In this document: in pieces, positions 48,931-59,812 of the stretch | Position numbering within the stretch: the first letter of the stretch is position 1 | Layout of the letters: each line of letters opens with the position of its first letter | Origin: Pyrenopolyporus hunteri | Lineage: Eukaryota; Ascomycota; Sordariomycetes; Xylariales; Hypoxylaceae | Direction of reading: 5' to 3' | Length of the DNA: 64,000 bases | Assembly: GCA_902806595.1 (NCBI GenBank) | Contig: CADCXC010000003.1 | Coordinates: forward strand, 1,612,001-1,676,000 | Made by a program: the position numbers and the translations under genes | Notes under the pieces: model-generated | What the model saw: only the letters and a program-made list of their open reading frames with translations | The model's database searches: none | What the model was told of the DNA's origin: nothing

Positions 48931-50833
48931 ATGTCGACCAAGCACTTCATCAATGACCCTACTCTGCTTGTGAATTCAGCTCTCCAGAGTCTTACCCTTA
49001 CTAACCCCTCCGTGGCTCTAGACGCCGACAATAAAATTGTCTATAAAAGACCCAGCCATGGACCTTCCCAGGTCTCCATTATCAGCGGTGGCGGGAGCGG
49101 ACATGAACCGAGCTTCGGTGCCTTCGTTGGCTCCGGCCTTCTCTCGGCCGCGGTAGCCGGCACTATCTTCGCGTCACCTAGCGCGGAACAGGTGCGCAAG
49201 GCTATAACCTCGAGAGTAGACACCAGTAAGGGCGTCTTGGTTACGGTCATGAACTACACTGGCGATATTCTGAACTTCGGCATGGCGGTCGAGAAGGCGA
49301 AAGCTGCCGGCCTGAACGTCGAAATGGTCATTGTCGGGGATGATGTTGGCGTCGGTAGGGAAAAGGGAGGCAAGGTTGGAAGGAGGGGAATTGCCGGGAC
49401 GGTGCTGGTGCACAAGATAGCCGGCGCTCTCGCGGCACAGGGACGCAGCCTCGAAGAAGTCCACAAGGTTGCAAAACTCACTGCGGCCAACCTTGTGAGC
49501 GTCGGGGCAAGTCTCGAACATGTCCATGTACCCGGGAGAGCACTACCCGATCCAAACTCCCCCGAGAGTCTTCGAGCTGGCGAGGTGGAAATTGGAATGG
49601 GTATCCATAACGAGCCCGGGTCGGGGAGAGCGAAGGTTGATCTCCCCGAACTCGTGAGCAAGATGTTGTCACAGTTGTTGGACCAGAATGACAAGGATAG
49701 GGCGTTTCTTAATGTGAACTCGAACGAGGTTGTATTGCTCATAAATAACCTAGGAGGTGTCAGCGTCCTTGAACTAGGTGGTATCACAACGGAGGTGGTC
49801 AAGCAGCTGGGATCCTGGGGGATTCAGCCTGTGAGGGTTCTAAGCGGAACTTATAGTAAGTACCTACTTATCCTCCGTGACAATGGGGCCTCTTCCTTTG
49901 AATATTGCCGACTAATTGCGAATGATATAGTGACGAGTTTGAATGGGTTGGGGTTCAGCATCTCATTATTGAACGTCGTTAATACGGATATTGGCGGACC
50001 AAGCATGATCGAACTCTTGGATTATCCATGCGAGGCCACTGGCTGGTCAGCACCGATACAGAAGGTTACATGGGAAGCGAAGAATACGACCACCAGAGAA
50101 GACACGACCGGATCCGACCAGACCGTCAAACCGAGTGGTCTCAAAACCAATGCGGCTGTATTTCAGGAAACTTTGATTTCAGGTCTACAGGCCGTCGTGG
50201 CAGCTGAACCAGAGGTGACGAGATACGATACTGTGGTTGGAGATGGCGACTGCGGGATCGGCTTGAAGCGTGGCGCTGAAGGTAAGTTATACTATGAACA
50301 TCTCGAAAATAACTAGAGGCTAACAGTCGGTAGCCGTCCTCAAACACCTGAGGGAAAAGCCAGTAACGGGAGACGTCGTTGTGGATCTCGCTCATATTGT
50401 TACGGTCATCGAAAAAGAGATGGACGGTACTTCGGGGGCGCTATTTGCTATCTTCTTAAATGCTCTTGTGCATTCACTCCGAGTATTCGCGCCAGGAGAC
50501 GCTTCTTCGGAAGTATGGGCTGGGGCCCTTAAGCAAAGCTGCGACGCTTTATCGAGATACACGCCTGCTAGGCCGGGCGATCGCACATTGGTGGATGCTT
50601 TGTATCCTTTTGTCGAGGTCCTTGGAAAGACAGGCGACCTCAAGAAGGCAGCCGAAGCCTCAAAGAAAGCAGCCGAAGACACCAAAGGTATGGTACCTAG
50701 TTTGGGCAGGGCGGTATATGTTGGAGGCACGGGTTTTGAGCAGGTGCCAGACCCTGGCGCTTGGGGACTCGCGAGTTTCTTCCTAGGACTGGCTGGGATA
50801 GGGCCTGATGAGGAGAGCTGGGAAACTATATAA
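48931..50833 (+). CDS. DAK1: dihydroxyacetone kinase, DAK1-DAK2 fusion
   Basis: Three exons: 48931-49855, 49931-50281, 50334-50833; 591 residues, the usual eukaryotic length. The N-terminal DhaK domain carries SIISGGGSGHEPSFGAFVG (His58 region), NYTGDILNFGMAVEKAK, GDDVGVG, and SLEHVHVPGR, where one of His197/His199 forms the covalent hemiaminal with the substrate. The C-terminal DhaL domain carries VVGDGDCGIGLKRGAE (Mg-binding Asp), DGTSGALFAIFLNALVHSL, and ends in FFLGLAGIGPDEESWETI. Intron 1 (75 bp) restores VLSGTYMTSLNGLGFSISLL and intron 2 (52 bp) restores RGAEAVLKHLREKP. The enzyme phosphorylates dihydroxyacetone with ATP in the cytosol, for glycerol or methanol-derived carbon and detoxification. 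The frame is open 24 bp upstream, but family alignment and the context favour the ATG at 48931. Confidence 0.97.
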
Positions 50834-51155
50834 CCGGTATTTCACCTATGAGCCTTGTAAATAGTATGGGGAAATGAGTTGGTTCATCGTTGTTTGGAAT
50901 ATGTAATCAGATTTGGTGGTATCTGTTTTCTAACTCATTCTACGGCCACGACTTTCTCTGATGCTCAATCTGTGCCTATTAGGCAACCCCGTCCGCCTGC
51001 CATTATCGTGATGAGCGTGCTCTGTAAGACGAATTACTGCATTAGCATAGTGTCTTGGCCTTCACAACTTGTCTACCTATTTTGGATATCGCATAGCGAA
51101 AGATATGGCGTATACCAAGGACTGGTCTGTATAGCCGAATTCCCCATACGTTGTT
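50834..51155. other. convergent 3' flanks
   Basis: 322 bp between the DAK stop (+) and the SmD2 stop (-). It should hold both 3' ends. The ORF at 50879-51163 runs through it without recognisable content. Confidence 0.5.
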
Positions 51156-51690
51156 TTAACTAAGCAGAACTAGAATAACCGAATCGCCTCTTAGAAACCT
51201 AGAGAGAAGACGTAACATTAGCTCTACCAGCACTTTGGTCTGGGGGGTAAGACATGAACGGCATACATCTTGCTGATAAAGCGGTCTTTATTGACTGGTC
51301 TACCTTTCTTCCCATTTGATAGTTTAGGGGTCTCGGTCCACATCTCCTTGACATTCTCTAGCACCATATTGCAATGGCGGTCGAAAGCCTTGACGCGCGC
51401 CAGGAGCTTGCGGTTGTTGCGACAGGATATGAGGACTTGGGTGTGACTTCGGACAGCGGTTTGGAGTATGGATAGAGGGCCTGCGCTGAACTCGTGCTCT
51501 TCGAGAAGCGAAATCTCGTATTCCCTGGCTCGCGTGTTAGAAAGCAAGAGAACTCGTAGATTGTGGGAATGGCTTCGTACGTCAACTCGTTGCGAGGCTT
51601 CGTGAGAAGCTCCCTACGTGAAATTCGTTAGCTTTGGCCTTGATTAAAGAGCCGCGTGTTCGGAACTAACTGGATCTTTGTATCCGCCAT
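51156..51690 (-). CDS. SMD2: spliceosomal small nuclear ribonucleoprotein SmD2
   Basis: Four exons on the minus strand: 51690-51671, 51613-51581, 51524-51267, 51198-51156; 117 residues. The product is a near-textbook SmD2: MADTKIQELLTKPRNELTEY, EISLLEEHEFSAGPLSILQ, Sm1 motif with VLISCRNNRKLLARVKAFDR and HCNMVLENVKEMW, and Sm2 motif FLRGDSVILVLLS. Three introns of 57, 56 and 68 bp are needed, and each junction falls inside strongly conserved sequence, so the model is certain. SmD2 is part of the heptameric Sm ring on U1, U2, U4 and U5 snRNAs. First exon is only 20 nt and exon 2 is 33 nt. Divergent from the HIBCH gene. Confidence 0.98.
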
Positions 51691-52264
51691 TTTGACTTGT
51701 ATGTTGAGGTTGTTGAGTCAAAAAGCGGCAGTTAGTTGGGGGTGACGCAAGGCTGAGGATGTTTGGTTCACGTCGAGTTTATGAAATCCCTAGAGTCTTG
51801 GTGCGGCGCGATGAAGGATGAAGTTGATTGGCCGACAGCGTGGATGGGCCAAGGCGGGCAATCAATTTGAATTATTACCTAAGCGCGAGCTGAGCATGTC
51901 CCCACTTCGGCGCAGCTGGAATGTGGCTAGGGAGGAACCTGGAAAGCCATCATGAATTGAAAGATTCTATTGCCGTGAGGTAACCGCTATGTACCCAAGT
52001 ACCTGGGGTAAAAGATTTCCGATAATTTTTGAGCCGAGGATAGCTGCATACCTCTTACCAGCTTCAACTTACTCTATGCGACACTGCTTGTCACAGCTTG
52101 ACTCTGGTCCATTGACGCTTTAGACCTGGATCTCAGCCATGCGCGTAGAGCTTAGAGATTGCGCATCGAGAAAACCGGAATAGATGTCTTTCAGGGTGTT
52201 GGCGGGAAAGGCTGGGCCAGCAGTTAGGACTGCTGTCTTTCCGTGCTGGGGGGCCAGTTCAACG
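51691..52264. promoter_or_regulatory. divergent promoter of SmD2 and HIBCH
   Basis: 574 bp between the SmD2 start and the proposed HIBCH first-exon ATG. GC is moderate and no core element is clear. Confidence 0.45.
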
Positions 52265-53758
52265 ATGCCTCTGAGAGCGAAAGTGCTAGGTCATCAAGCT
52301 ATGGCGCAGGCGCGAGTACGACCAGCAGAATATTAACTTTATACGCGATATTTTGCTGATTTTTAAGAGCAGATGTCCACGCTCCCCGTCAGAGATATCC
52401 CCAAGGAGCTAGACACTGACGAACCCCGCGATGTTCTCTTCAACAACCTATATGGTTTGCGGACCATTGAGCTCAATCGACCTGAGAAGTTAAACGCCCT
52501 CAATGGTTCTATGATCCGAAAGATCTTCCCCCGGTTGGCCGAGTGGGAAAAATCGGATATGGCGAATGTGATCGTCATAAAGGGTGCCGGTGACAAGGCG
52601 TTTTGCGCCGGAGGCGACGTGGCTGAACTGGCAAAACAAAACCAAGAGGGTCCAGAGGGCCAGCAGAAGTCGGTAGACTACTTCGCTCAGGAGTATCGAC
52701 TGGACCATTACATCGCTACATATGAAAAGCCGTATATCGCATTCATGGACGGCATCACAATGGGTGGTGGCGTGGGGCTCAGCGTCCATGCCCCGTTTCG
52801 AATTGCGACGGAGAGAACTGTCTTCGCCATGCCAGAGACTACTATAGGGTTCTTTCCCGACGTCGGAGCCTCATTCTTTCTGCCGAGAATGGCGGGTTCT
52901 ACGGGTACTTACTTAGCCCTCACAAGTAATCAACTAAAGGGGGTGAACGTATTCTATTCGGGCATCGCGACACACTATCTCCATTCCACGAGTTTACCGA
53001 GCCTTGAGTCGCGTTTGGCTGAGTTGCGGTTCAGGGATTACGACAGTATGAAAGATCGCTTAGCCATTATCGAGATGACTATTGAAGAATACGCAACCGG
53101 CTTACCCCCTGATGAGCCAATTACCCTAGCCGGCGAGCACCGAAAAGCTATCGATCGGTGCTTTGGCAAGAGCAGCGTTGCCGATATAATAACGGCCCTA
53201 AGGGAGGAAAAGGGCCCTAGTCAACCCTGGGCGGAGAAGACGCTGGCCACCCTGTATCAACGATCACCAACCTCAGTTCATGTGGCGCTTAAGCAAATGC
53301 GGGCAGGGCGCCAGTGGACGATTGCGCAGGCCTTCCACAACGAATACCGAATAGCTAGCAAATTCATGCAGCACCCCGACTTCGTCGAAGGCGTCACAGC
53401 GCGATTGATTTCAAAAGAGCGGCGAACGCCGGAGTGGCAGCCAGCTAGCCTAGAGGATATTCGGCCAGGCATCGACCTTGCTCGCCCGTTCTTCTCAGTG
53501 ACCGATGAGTCGTCAATGTTAAACTTAGCAACTGATAGGGACTACAGCGACTACCCTTACCGGTCCTTTGGCGTCCCTTCGGAGGCGGAAGTCGAAGCGC
53601 TCGTCGCCGACGGCAACTTGTCTCGCGCCGAAATTATCGAAGAGTTCGTTCGAATGAAGAAAGGTAGACAAGGTATCGCCAAGATCGTCAATGAGATTCT
53701 AGCTAGGAAGACCATCGTAAATGAGAACGGAAAGGCAGAATGGGCGTATGAGCCCTAG
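52265..53758 (+). CDS. EHD3: 3-hydroxyisobutyryl-CoA hydrolase, mitochondrial
   Basis: Proposed exons 52265-52315 and 52373-53758; 478 residues. The main exon is a crotonase-fold protein: NRPEKLNALNGSM, the oxyanion-hole FCAGGDVAELAKQN, DGITMGGGVGLSVHAPFRIA, MPETTIGFFPDVGASFFLPR, and a C-terminal helical part ending KIVNEILARKTIV. It hydrolyses 3-hydroxyisobutyryl-CoA in valine breakdown; fungal homologues are also found on the mitochondrial ribosome. The first exon (MPLRAKVLGHQAMAQAR) is basic and Ala-rich, as expected of a mitochondrial presequence, and is joined by a 57 bp intron (GTACGA donor, TGCTGAT branch, GAGCAG acceptor, phase 0). The acceptor lies directly before the ATG at 52373, so a shorter 461-residue form starting there is possible. 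The main exon is certain; the first is likely. Confidence 0.95.
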
Positions 53759-54399
53759 AATACGACATTATGGCGCAATTAGGGTCTTCATGTACATATA
53801 TTATAGTCGCTGGGCGCTGGCTAGATACAGCGAAACCTCGCCGTTGGCTTTACACGAAGTCTGTCGATAAGGCGGAATCAGGATCAGCTGTATGTCAATT
53901 GTATGTAAGGCTACAAAATATCTGAGATTAGGTTAGCTGCCTACCTACCTCGGTACCTACCCACCTATCTAGGTGTAAAGTAATGCCATTTAGGCATTCC
54001 GCGTTGGTACATTTTCAATTGTGACTCATCGAATAGGACGAAATACAGTATATAAAAGGGGTAGACGTAGGTTGATAAAAAATGTGGGGCTTCACCGGCG
54101 CCTATAAATAAATTCTCGGTCTTCCCCTCTTCGAAACCTGTGCTTAGGGAAATCTAACATCATTCAAATTCCGATTTGTTTTGGAGAAAACACAGGGCTT
54201 GCCGGCGTTGGCGTCTGTCTCCGAGTTCGAGTGGATTTGATAGGCCCCAGTTTCTTTTGAACTCGGCAGATCTGGTCCGTGCAACACAGCCCCACATTCA
54301 ATCCGCCGAACTTCTCGTAGGTGGTCTTAGCGCAAACAGAACCCCCAGCCACCTTACGTTAGATCAATGTGACGTCTATCTGCGAGGCACGTCTTTTCA

Positions 54400-54405
54400 A
54401 CGCGT
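54400..54405. promoter_or_regulatory. ACGCGT (MCB-type) site
   Basis: The MluI cell-cycle box core bound by MBF-type factors at G1/S in yeasts, 512 bp upstream of the Ams2-like start. A second copy is at 54453 and a near-match GCGCGT at about 54430. Because ACGCGT also occurs by chance elsewhere in the window, the support is the clustering only. Confidence 0.3.
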
Positions 54406-54452
54406 ACCTTAGAAGCTAAAAAGCTATTAGCGCGTATCTCCACTGGCGTTCT

Positions 54453-54458
54453 ACGCGT
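54453..54458. promoter_or_regulatory. ACGCGT (MCB-type) site
   Basis: Second ACGCGT upstream of the Ams2-like gene, 48 bp after the first. See the first site for the reasoning. Confidence 0.3.
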
Positions 54459-54911
54459 TGGCCAGGTACTTTGACTTACTAAATAATTGTTCCACCCAAC
54501 TTGTACTTCCGTACCTCAACCCTTCATTCTACAACACCTTCAATTCATCAATTTTCTCTTGTTCAAGAATTGTTCGACATCGTCACTCGCGGTTCGAGTG
54601 ATTATACCCGTTTCTTGATGGTGATTGATCAAGAATCGAGCTCGTATTCAGTCCTTATTCAATCCTCTTTTCAATTCCCCATCTTCCCCCGTTCGTTTTG
54701 GCAGGGTGTTCCGAGTTTGTGTTCGCGTCCTACTGCAACGTTGTCGGGATCGTAAACACGCTTGCCTTAATTCACGACGATGACACGCTTCCGATAACGA
54801 TTATCTTACGATCCAGACCTGTCAAGTTCATCCCCATTTTATTTTGACACATCCCGGATTTTGCCTTCGTCCATTCGAGTGTAGCTCGGCAAAGGCTTCT
54901 TCACCACCGCT

Positions 54912-57900
54912 ATGGCGCACCTCGACAATAATTCATGGGGCAGCAGTGCTGGCGTTGAAGCACCTTATGACTATGGAGTACAGGTGAAACCTATGGGGTG
55001 TAAGCATCATGGAACTGCCGAACGGCATCTTAGAGCTAATTGATATTATTTAGTGAAAGTCCAGTACACGTTCGACAAGGGCTGCCAGGAGCGATGCCTT
55101 GCCCGATGGCCGCAAATTCTTCACGTTCGGACGATTCCCATGGATGAACAGAATTCTATTGGAGTCGTCGATCTGAGAACGTGTCTCCAGGCAGTCGCCC
55201 AATGCAGTCCGGAGCTAATTGGGGACAATGAGAAGGATTACACAGTATACGCCTTCGATTACTCTGAGCCCGACACCCCCTTGGTTGGGCAAGGCATGCT
55301 CAGCTGGGGCGTCAACCAAGGGCCTATCCCATCCGATGTTCCGCCGCAGCTAGTCACGGGTCGTATCACTAAGAATTTTCTTGCTGTTTTCGGAAACGGC
55401 GTAAGGGAGACCCTCGAGGTCAGATTGAAATTGACCGCTGTCCCGAAGATCGTACGAAATCATTCAGTGCCGCCCCCTACGGCTAGTGGAGAACCGGCCA
55501 CTATCGCAAGAACATCAACGAGGACGTCGACACCTACTCCCTCCGAAAACTCCGAGTGGACCTCATTGCGCCAATCCAATCCAAACCTCGCACAGGCAGG
55601 AGGAATTCCTATTAATCCTCCTACAGTAGCTCCTGCGCCAAATCGACCATTCAATCTGAATTGTGAACCTCGAGGCAATACACCCGTGTCCAATTATCAA
55701 GTGTTACAACCGATGATAGAGAGCCGTCCTGCTTCAGCTGAGCCGAATGTTAGAGAGACCTATGGGCCAGTTCCTGTTCAAGGGCCCGGGGTCTCCGAAA
55801 GGCAAAATGTAGTTGCCGAGGAGCTACCAATAGCACCCGCTCCGGCTAAGGGGGCTAAATCCCAGTCACGTCCAGCTTCCAGAGCATCGAGCCGCCCTCC
55901 CTCAGGAAGACCTAGGGGACGGCCGCGTAAGAAGCCCCTTCCAGCTGAAGGGAGCACATCCGGTTATGAGGATGGCACTGACGCAGATGATGGGCCACCG
56001 CGAACCAAAAAGAGGGCCACGATGACCAGAGTTGAACGTAGCAACACTGCCACATTTGGCTCGGCACCGGAATCACTTCGAGTTGCCGCTAGCACCGCAG
56101 GGTCTATTCGAAACTTCCGACCCATTGCCGCTGCGGGGGATACTCCTGTGGGAAATCATATCCAAGAACTCCCGCGAGCTCCGACACCAGTACCTGGCCC
56201 GCGTTTGTCAGGTCTCCTCCATGTTCGACCCATAGGTTCAAGTGGCCTAGGTCGCGAATCGACGTCAAGCTCAGGAATGAATCATTCTTTTGCGTCGACT
56301 TACTCGGAACTCAGCCAATCTGCATCTCATAGTCAAGATGCTCGATCCCCCGCCGAGTATGCTGGACCTTCGCCGTCTCAGATTTACTCCGACGAAGCTA
56401 CTCCTCCAGATATTGGATCATCGCCTCCAGTTCCGAGGTCTGCACTGTATAGTATCCGATCTAGCCCGGCCCCTTCAAGCCCTATCCTACCTCCGATGCC
56501 TATGACGATGCCGCAGCCGGATTCAGGTTATATGAGTGGGGGATTGGAGGATAGCCGGATGGGTGAGGAGGTCAACGATAAAGCGCCCATCGACGCCGCA
56601 CACAAGGCCCCTACAGTAGCGAAGCCGAAACCCCGTCGAAGCCGCGCAAAAAAGCAACCGGCCAAGGGTTCAACCGACCTTATTATTCACACAGAGACCC
56701 CCGGCCCCCCTGAGTTGCTGCCCCAGACATCGTTATATAACCCACCTCATCTTAGTCGAAAGAATAGCGAAGTAATCAAGACGCCAGCAGCCCCCGAACC
56801 CCCACATTTGCCGACTTTCCACAGGGAACAGTCGGAACGAGCGGAGCCAGAAGCTATCAACAAACAGCCGTTAGAAAAGGAAGCCTCACCAGAGGAGGTA
56901 GCTAGAGAAGGTGCCAGCGTAAGTCTGGAGGTGACTTTAATGAACGCTTTAGCGGACGAACATAATGGACAGCATCTGGTGTCAACCCATACTGACAATT
57001 CCGTCGGTGGAACTATGGGAGACTCGCAGAAGTACGATGACGCCCAAGCAGTTACGGAGACCCCTAACAGCCAGGCGGAGCTGCCTGCAGCCTCTCAGCC
57101 GAATCGCGATACGCCCATGGAACCAGAGCTCCCAACGGTGCCCGCAAGCGACCCTGTCCTTCATCAATTAACATTCCCTCGCCACTCAGAGCCGCCAGCT
57201 CACCCCCAGACCGACGCCGCCGGTCCCGCCGACGGGAAATCAAACAAGAACTTCGTTAAGAGGCAAACCATCCGGCAGAAGTTAGAGGAAGCTGTCGCTC
57301 AAGGTCAACTTCCGTCGTTCTGTCGCAATTGTGGAGCTCTCCAGACCCCAACTTGGCGAAAGATATGGAAACAGGAGCGCAAAGGTGCTCCTGCATATCA
57401 TGAATATTCAGAGAAGCCCGGACATGTTACCGCCATCAACATTCTCGAGAGAGATAATGAAGGGAACCCAACTTCGTATGAAGTCCTCAAGAAGTCCTTG
57501 GGCCCGACCGACAGCAAGAGCACCTGGATTGAGGTGCTCCTTTGCAATCGTAAGTTTAATACAACGCGGATGCCATTGATATTAACTAACAAATGAAAGC
57601 TTGCGGAATTTGGTTTAGCAAATTCAAACAACACCGGCCAGCAGAGAAGTGGGAGAAGGATGAGCAGAGGCTGTCTCAAACTCGAAAGAAGAGAGCGAAT
57701 GGCGCTGGACTGCCTCGGCCGAAGAAGGCTCGGACGAAGAGTGATGCTCAGACCAATCCAACATCCGAGGCTTGCTTACCGACGGATCCTATCGGACCCC
57801 CATCCCCCAAGAACTCGATACTAGGACCACATACTCAGATGCAGCAACAGGGCCATGCAGCTGAGAAGAATGCAGGAAAGGGCGGCCGCCGCGATCTGGA

Positions 57901-58747
57901 AACGAATGGTCAGGGTTCAACACACTCTCGAGCGTCTGTCCGTTCAAGAGGAAGCGGTACTCCAGGCAGCCCTATTGCTGTGGACGACGATCTTGGAGGT
58001 ACTCGACGGCTCCTTTTTCCATCTCCGCGTAAGGACGGAGAGCAGAAAGTCCTAGGCGAGGCGGCCGTCAATATTGTACAGATGTCATCCGAATATCTTA
58101 ACGTACGAGGCGCACACGATCCGGAGAAGGAGAATAATGGCCTCACGGCGGACGGAGATGCCTCATTAGGAGATGACTTCGTCGACATATTTGGTACTCC
58201 GCCTCGACCGTCAACACCGCCCCCAAAAATGAGCAGCAGTAGCGGCCCTTTCAAGACTCCGACTCGTCCAACCCCGAGCCATCGACCGGTCACTAGAAGC
58301 GTTACCAGGTCTATGCGCTCCGGTAGATCAGTGAACTCTCCCAGTCAGATTCTAATGCTGGAGCGCACCCCAACTAGAACCCCTCGCTCCAGTGCGGCTA
58401 AGCGCCAATCACTAAGCGATCTATTACCGTCTCACCTCCTTGACAGCCAAGTCTTCGATTCCCCCCTGTCTCGATCCATTAGCAGCTTACTACCGGATAT
58501 GGAGTCTTTTACAATGCCATCTCCTCCCAGCTTTCAACTGGATCTAAGCTCTCTTCCACCTATGGATAGCGAGGAGCTTAGCCATGGAGCCCTGGATTTC
58601 AATGCTCTACTTGGCGCTGATATAGCCCTGCAAAGCTCGCCATCCTCGGGACGCAACGGTAGTCAGAAGGCGGGTTTCTCGCACCGCATCGTCTATAACA
58701 GACATACAGACCAATGGATTGAGGCGAACAGCGATGAGACTCACTAA
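54912..58747 (+). CDS. Ams2/Spt21-like GATA-finger chromatin regulator
   Basis: Three exons: 54912-54999, 55054-57549, 57600-58747; 1243 residues. The N-terminal domain (about 30-150; LKVQYTFDKGCQERCLARWP, NSIGVVDLRTCLQAVAQCSP, DYTVYAFDYSEPDTPLVGQG) is the Ams2/Spt21 type. AT-hook-like GRPRGRPRKKPLP lies near residue 285. A long disordered Ser/Pro region follows. The zinc finger is FCRNCGALQTPTWRK (Cys786, 789) and LLCNPCGIWFSKF (Cys860, 863), the second half created by splicing; 70 residues separate the pairs. The C-terminus is disordered with basic patches. S. pombe Ams2 and yeast Spt21 activate histone genes, and Ams2 supports CENP-A loading; the same is inferred here. Two ACGCGT boxes upstream agree with G1/S expression. 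Confidence 0.93.
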
Positions 58748-59812
58748 GCTGTTTATGCATACATCTACGGATTGTGCGTCGATACTTTCTGGATCCTTAG
58801 GATGACGATAACGTCGGGATCATTCAGCATGGTGTTTGGTTGGTTTGTCTTTTCCCCCCACAACTTCTACGGTTCTTAGGTGTGGTCTTCGGTCATAGAC
58901 GGGCCCATGGAAAGCCTATACGATACCCAATGTAGGATTTTGCGTTTATGTTTTCTGAAAGGCGTCTCGCGTACGATTTTACGCATAGCATACGTGTCAT
59001 GCACCATTAGTGACCTCTACAAGCAGAGGCACCTCGATAGTATACGGAAATCAGATTCCTGCTAATTGCTCCTTATTCATTTGCCTGTTGCCTGAGTGTG
59101 AATGTCGTGTGAACTTCATGTGATCTTGTCTTAGCGGTTGGTCTACCTACCTAGACACCTAGGCAGGTAACCAAGCAGAATTCATGCAGTTTGAGAGTGA
59201 GGATTTGACGTTGTAAAAAAAAAAAAAAAGCGGGGGAGGAAGAGTAAAAAGGAGAAAAAGAAAAAAAAACAGTCTAGGGATTGCATGGCCTTGAGATGAA
59301 TAATACCTTCGATAGCTAGTGCTACTGATTCATATAGCTTTTGCATAATGTAAAACACATTGCTCCTAATCCTGCAAAGACAAACAAGTATAAGAACAGA
59401 ATTATGGGACCTATTGAAGCCTTCGTGGTGCTAGGACGTTTAAGGCTCTCAGAAGAACTCCCAGAATAATCGGATTCACGTATCCATATATGACGCCTAA
59501 TAGGCGTATTACTTGAACAACGGCACACTGATGTATTGAACCTAGCATAAGCCTACCCGACCCTATCCGAGTACCACACATACATATAGGGTGTCACGCG
59601 GGACGTAGACGATGAGAATAAGTAAACCACCCTGAGCGTACACACTAAGCATCTTTCTTTTCACAATCACGATTGCAAATGAGCATTCCTAGCACACATG
59701 AAATGTCCCCTTCCTATCCTCGAGTATCATAAATTCGTATAGAAAAGGTCACGTGGCCGAAGAGAGGGAAGGAAAAAGGAGAAAGGAAGGAGAATCTAGT
59801 CCGTGCACGAGT
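58748..59812. other. convergent intergenic region
   Basis: 1.07 kb between the Ams2-like stop (+) and the stop of the ORF at 59813 (-). It contains A-rich tracts (59215-59265) and a TACCTA tract (59143-59166). A 68-codon open stretch at 59322-59528 encodes a hydrophobic segment but has no ATG and no exon partner. Confidence 0.5.

Larger units (their letters stand above)
53759..54911. other. intergenic, HIBCH to Ams2-like gene
   Basis: 1.15 kb. TACCTA/TAGGTG tracts lie at 53938-53975. The right half is the upstream region of the Ams2-like gene, pyrimidine-rich near the start, with two ACGCGT sites listed separately. Confidence 0.5.

Noticed and set aside
59322..59528. 68-codon open stretch with a hydrophobic segment
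   Set aside because: Has no ATG and no credible upstream exon.
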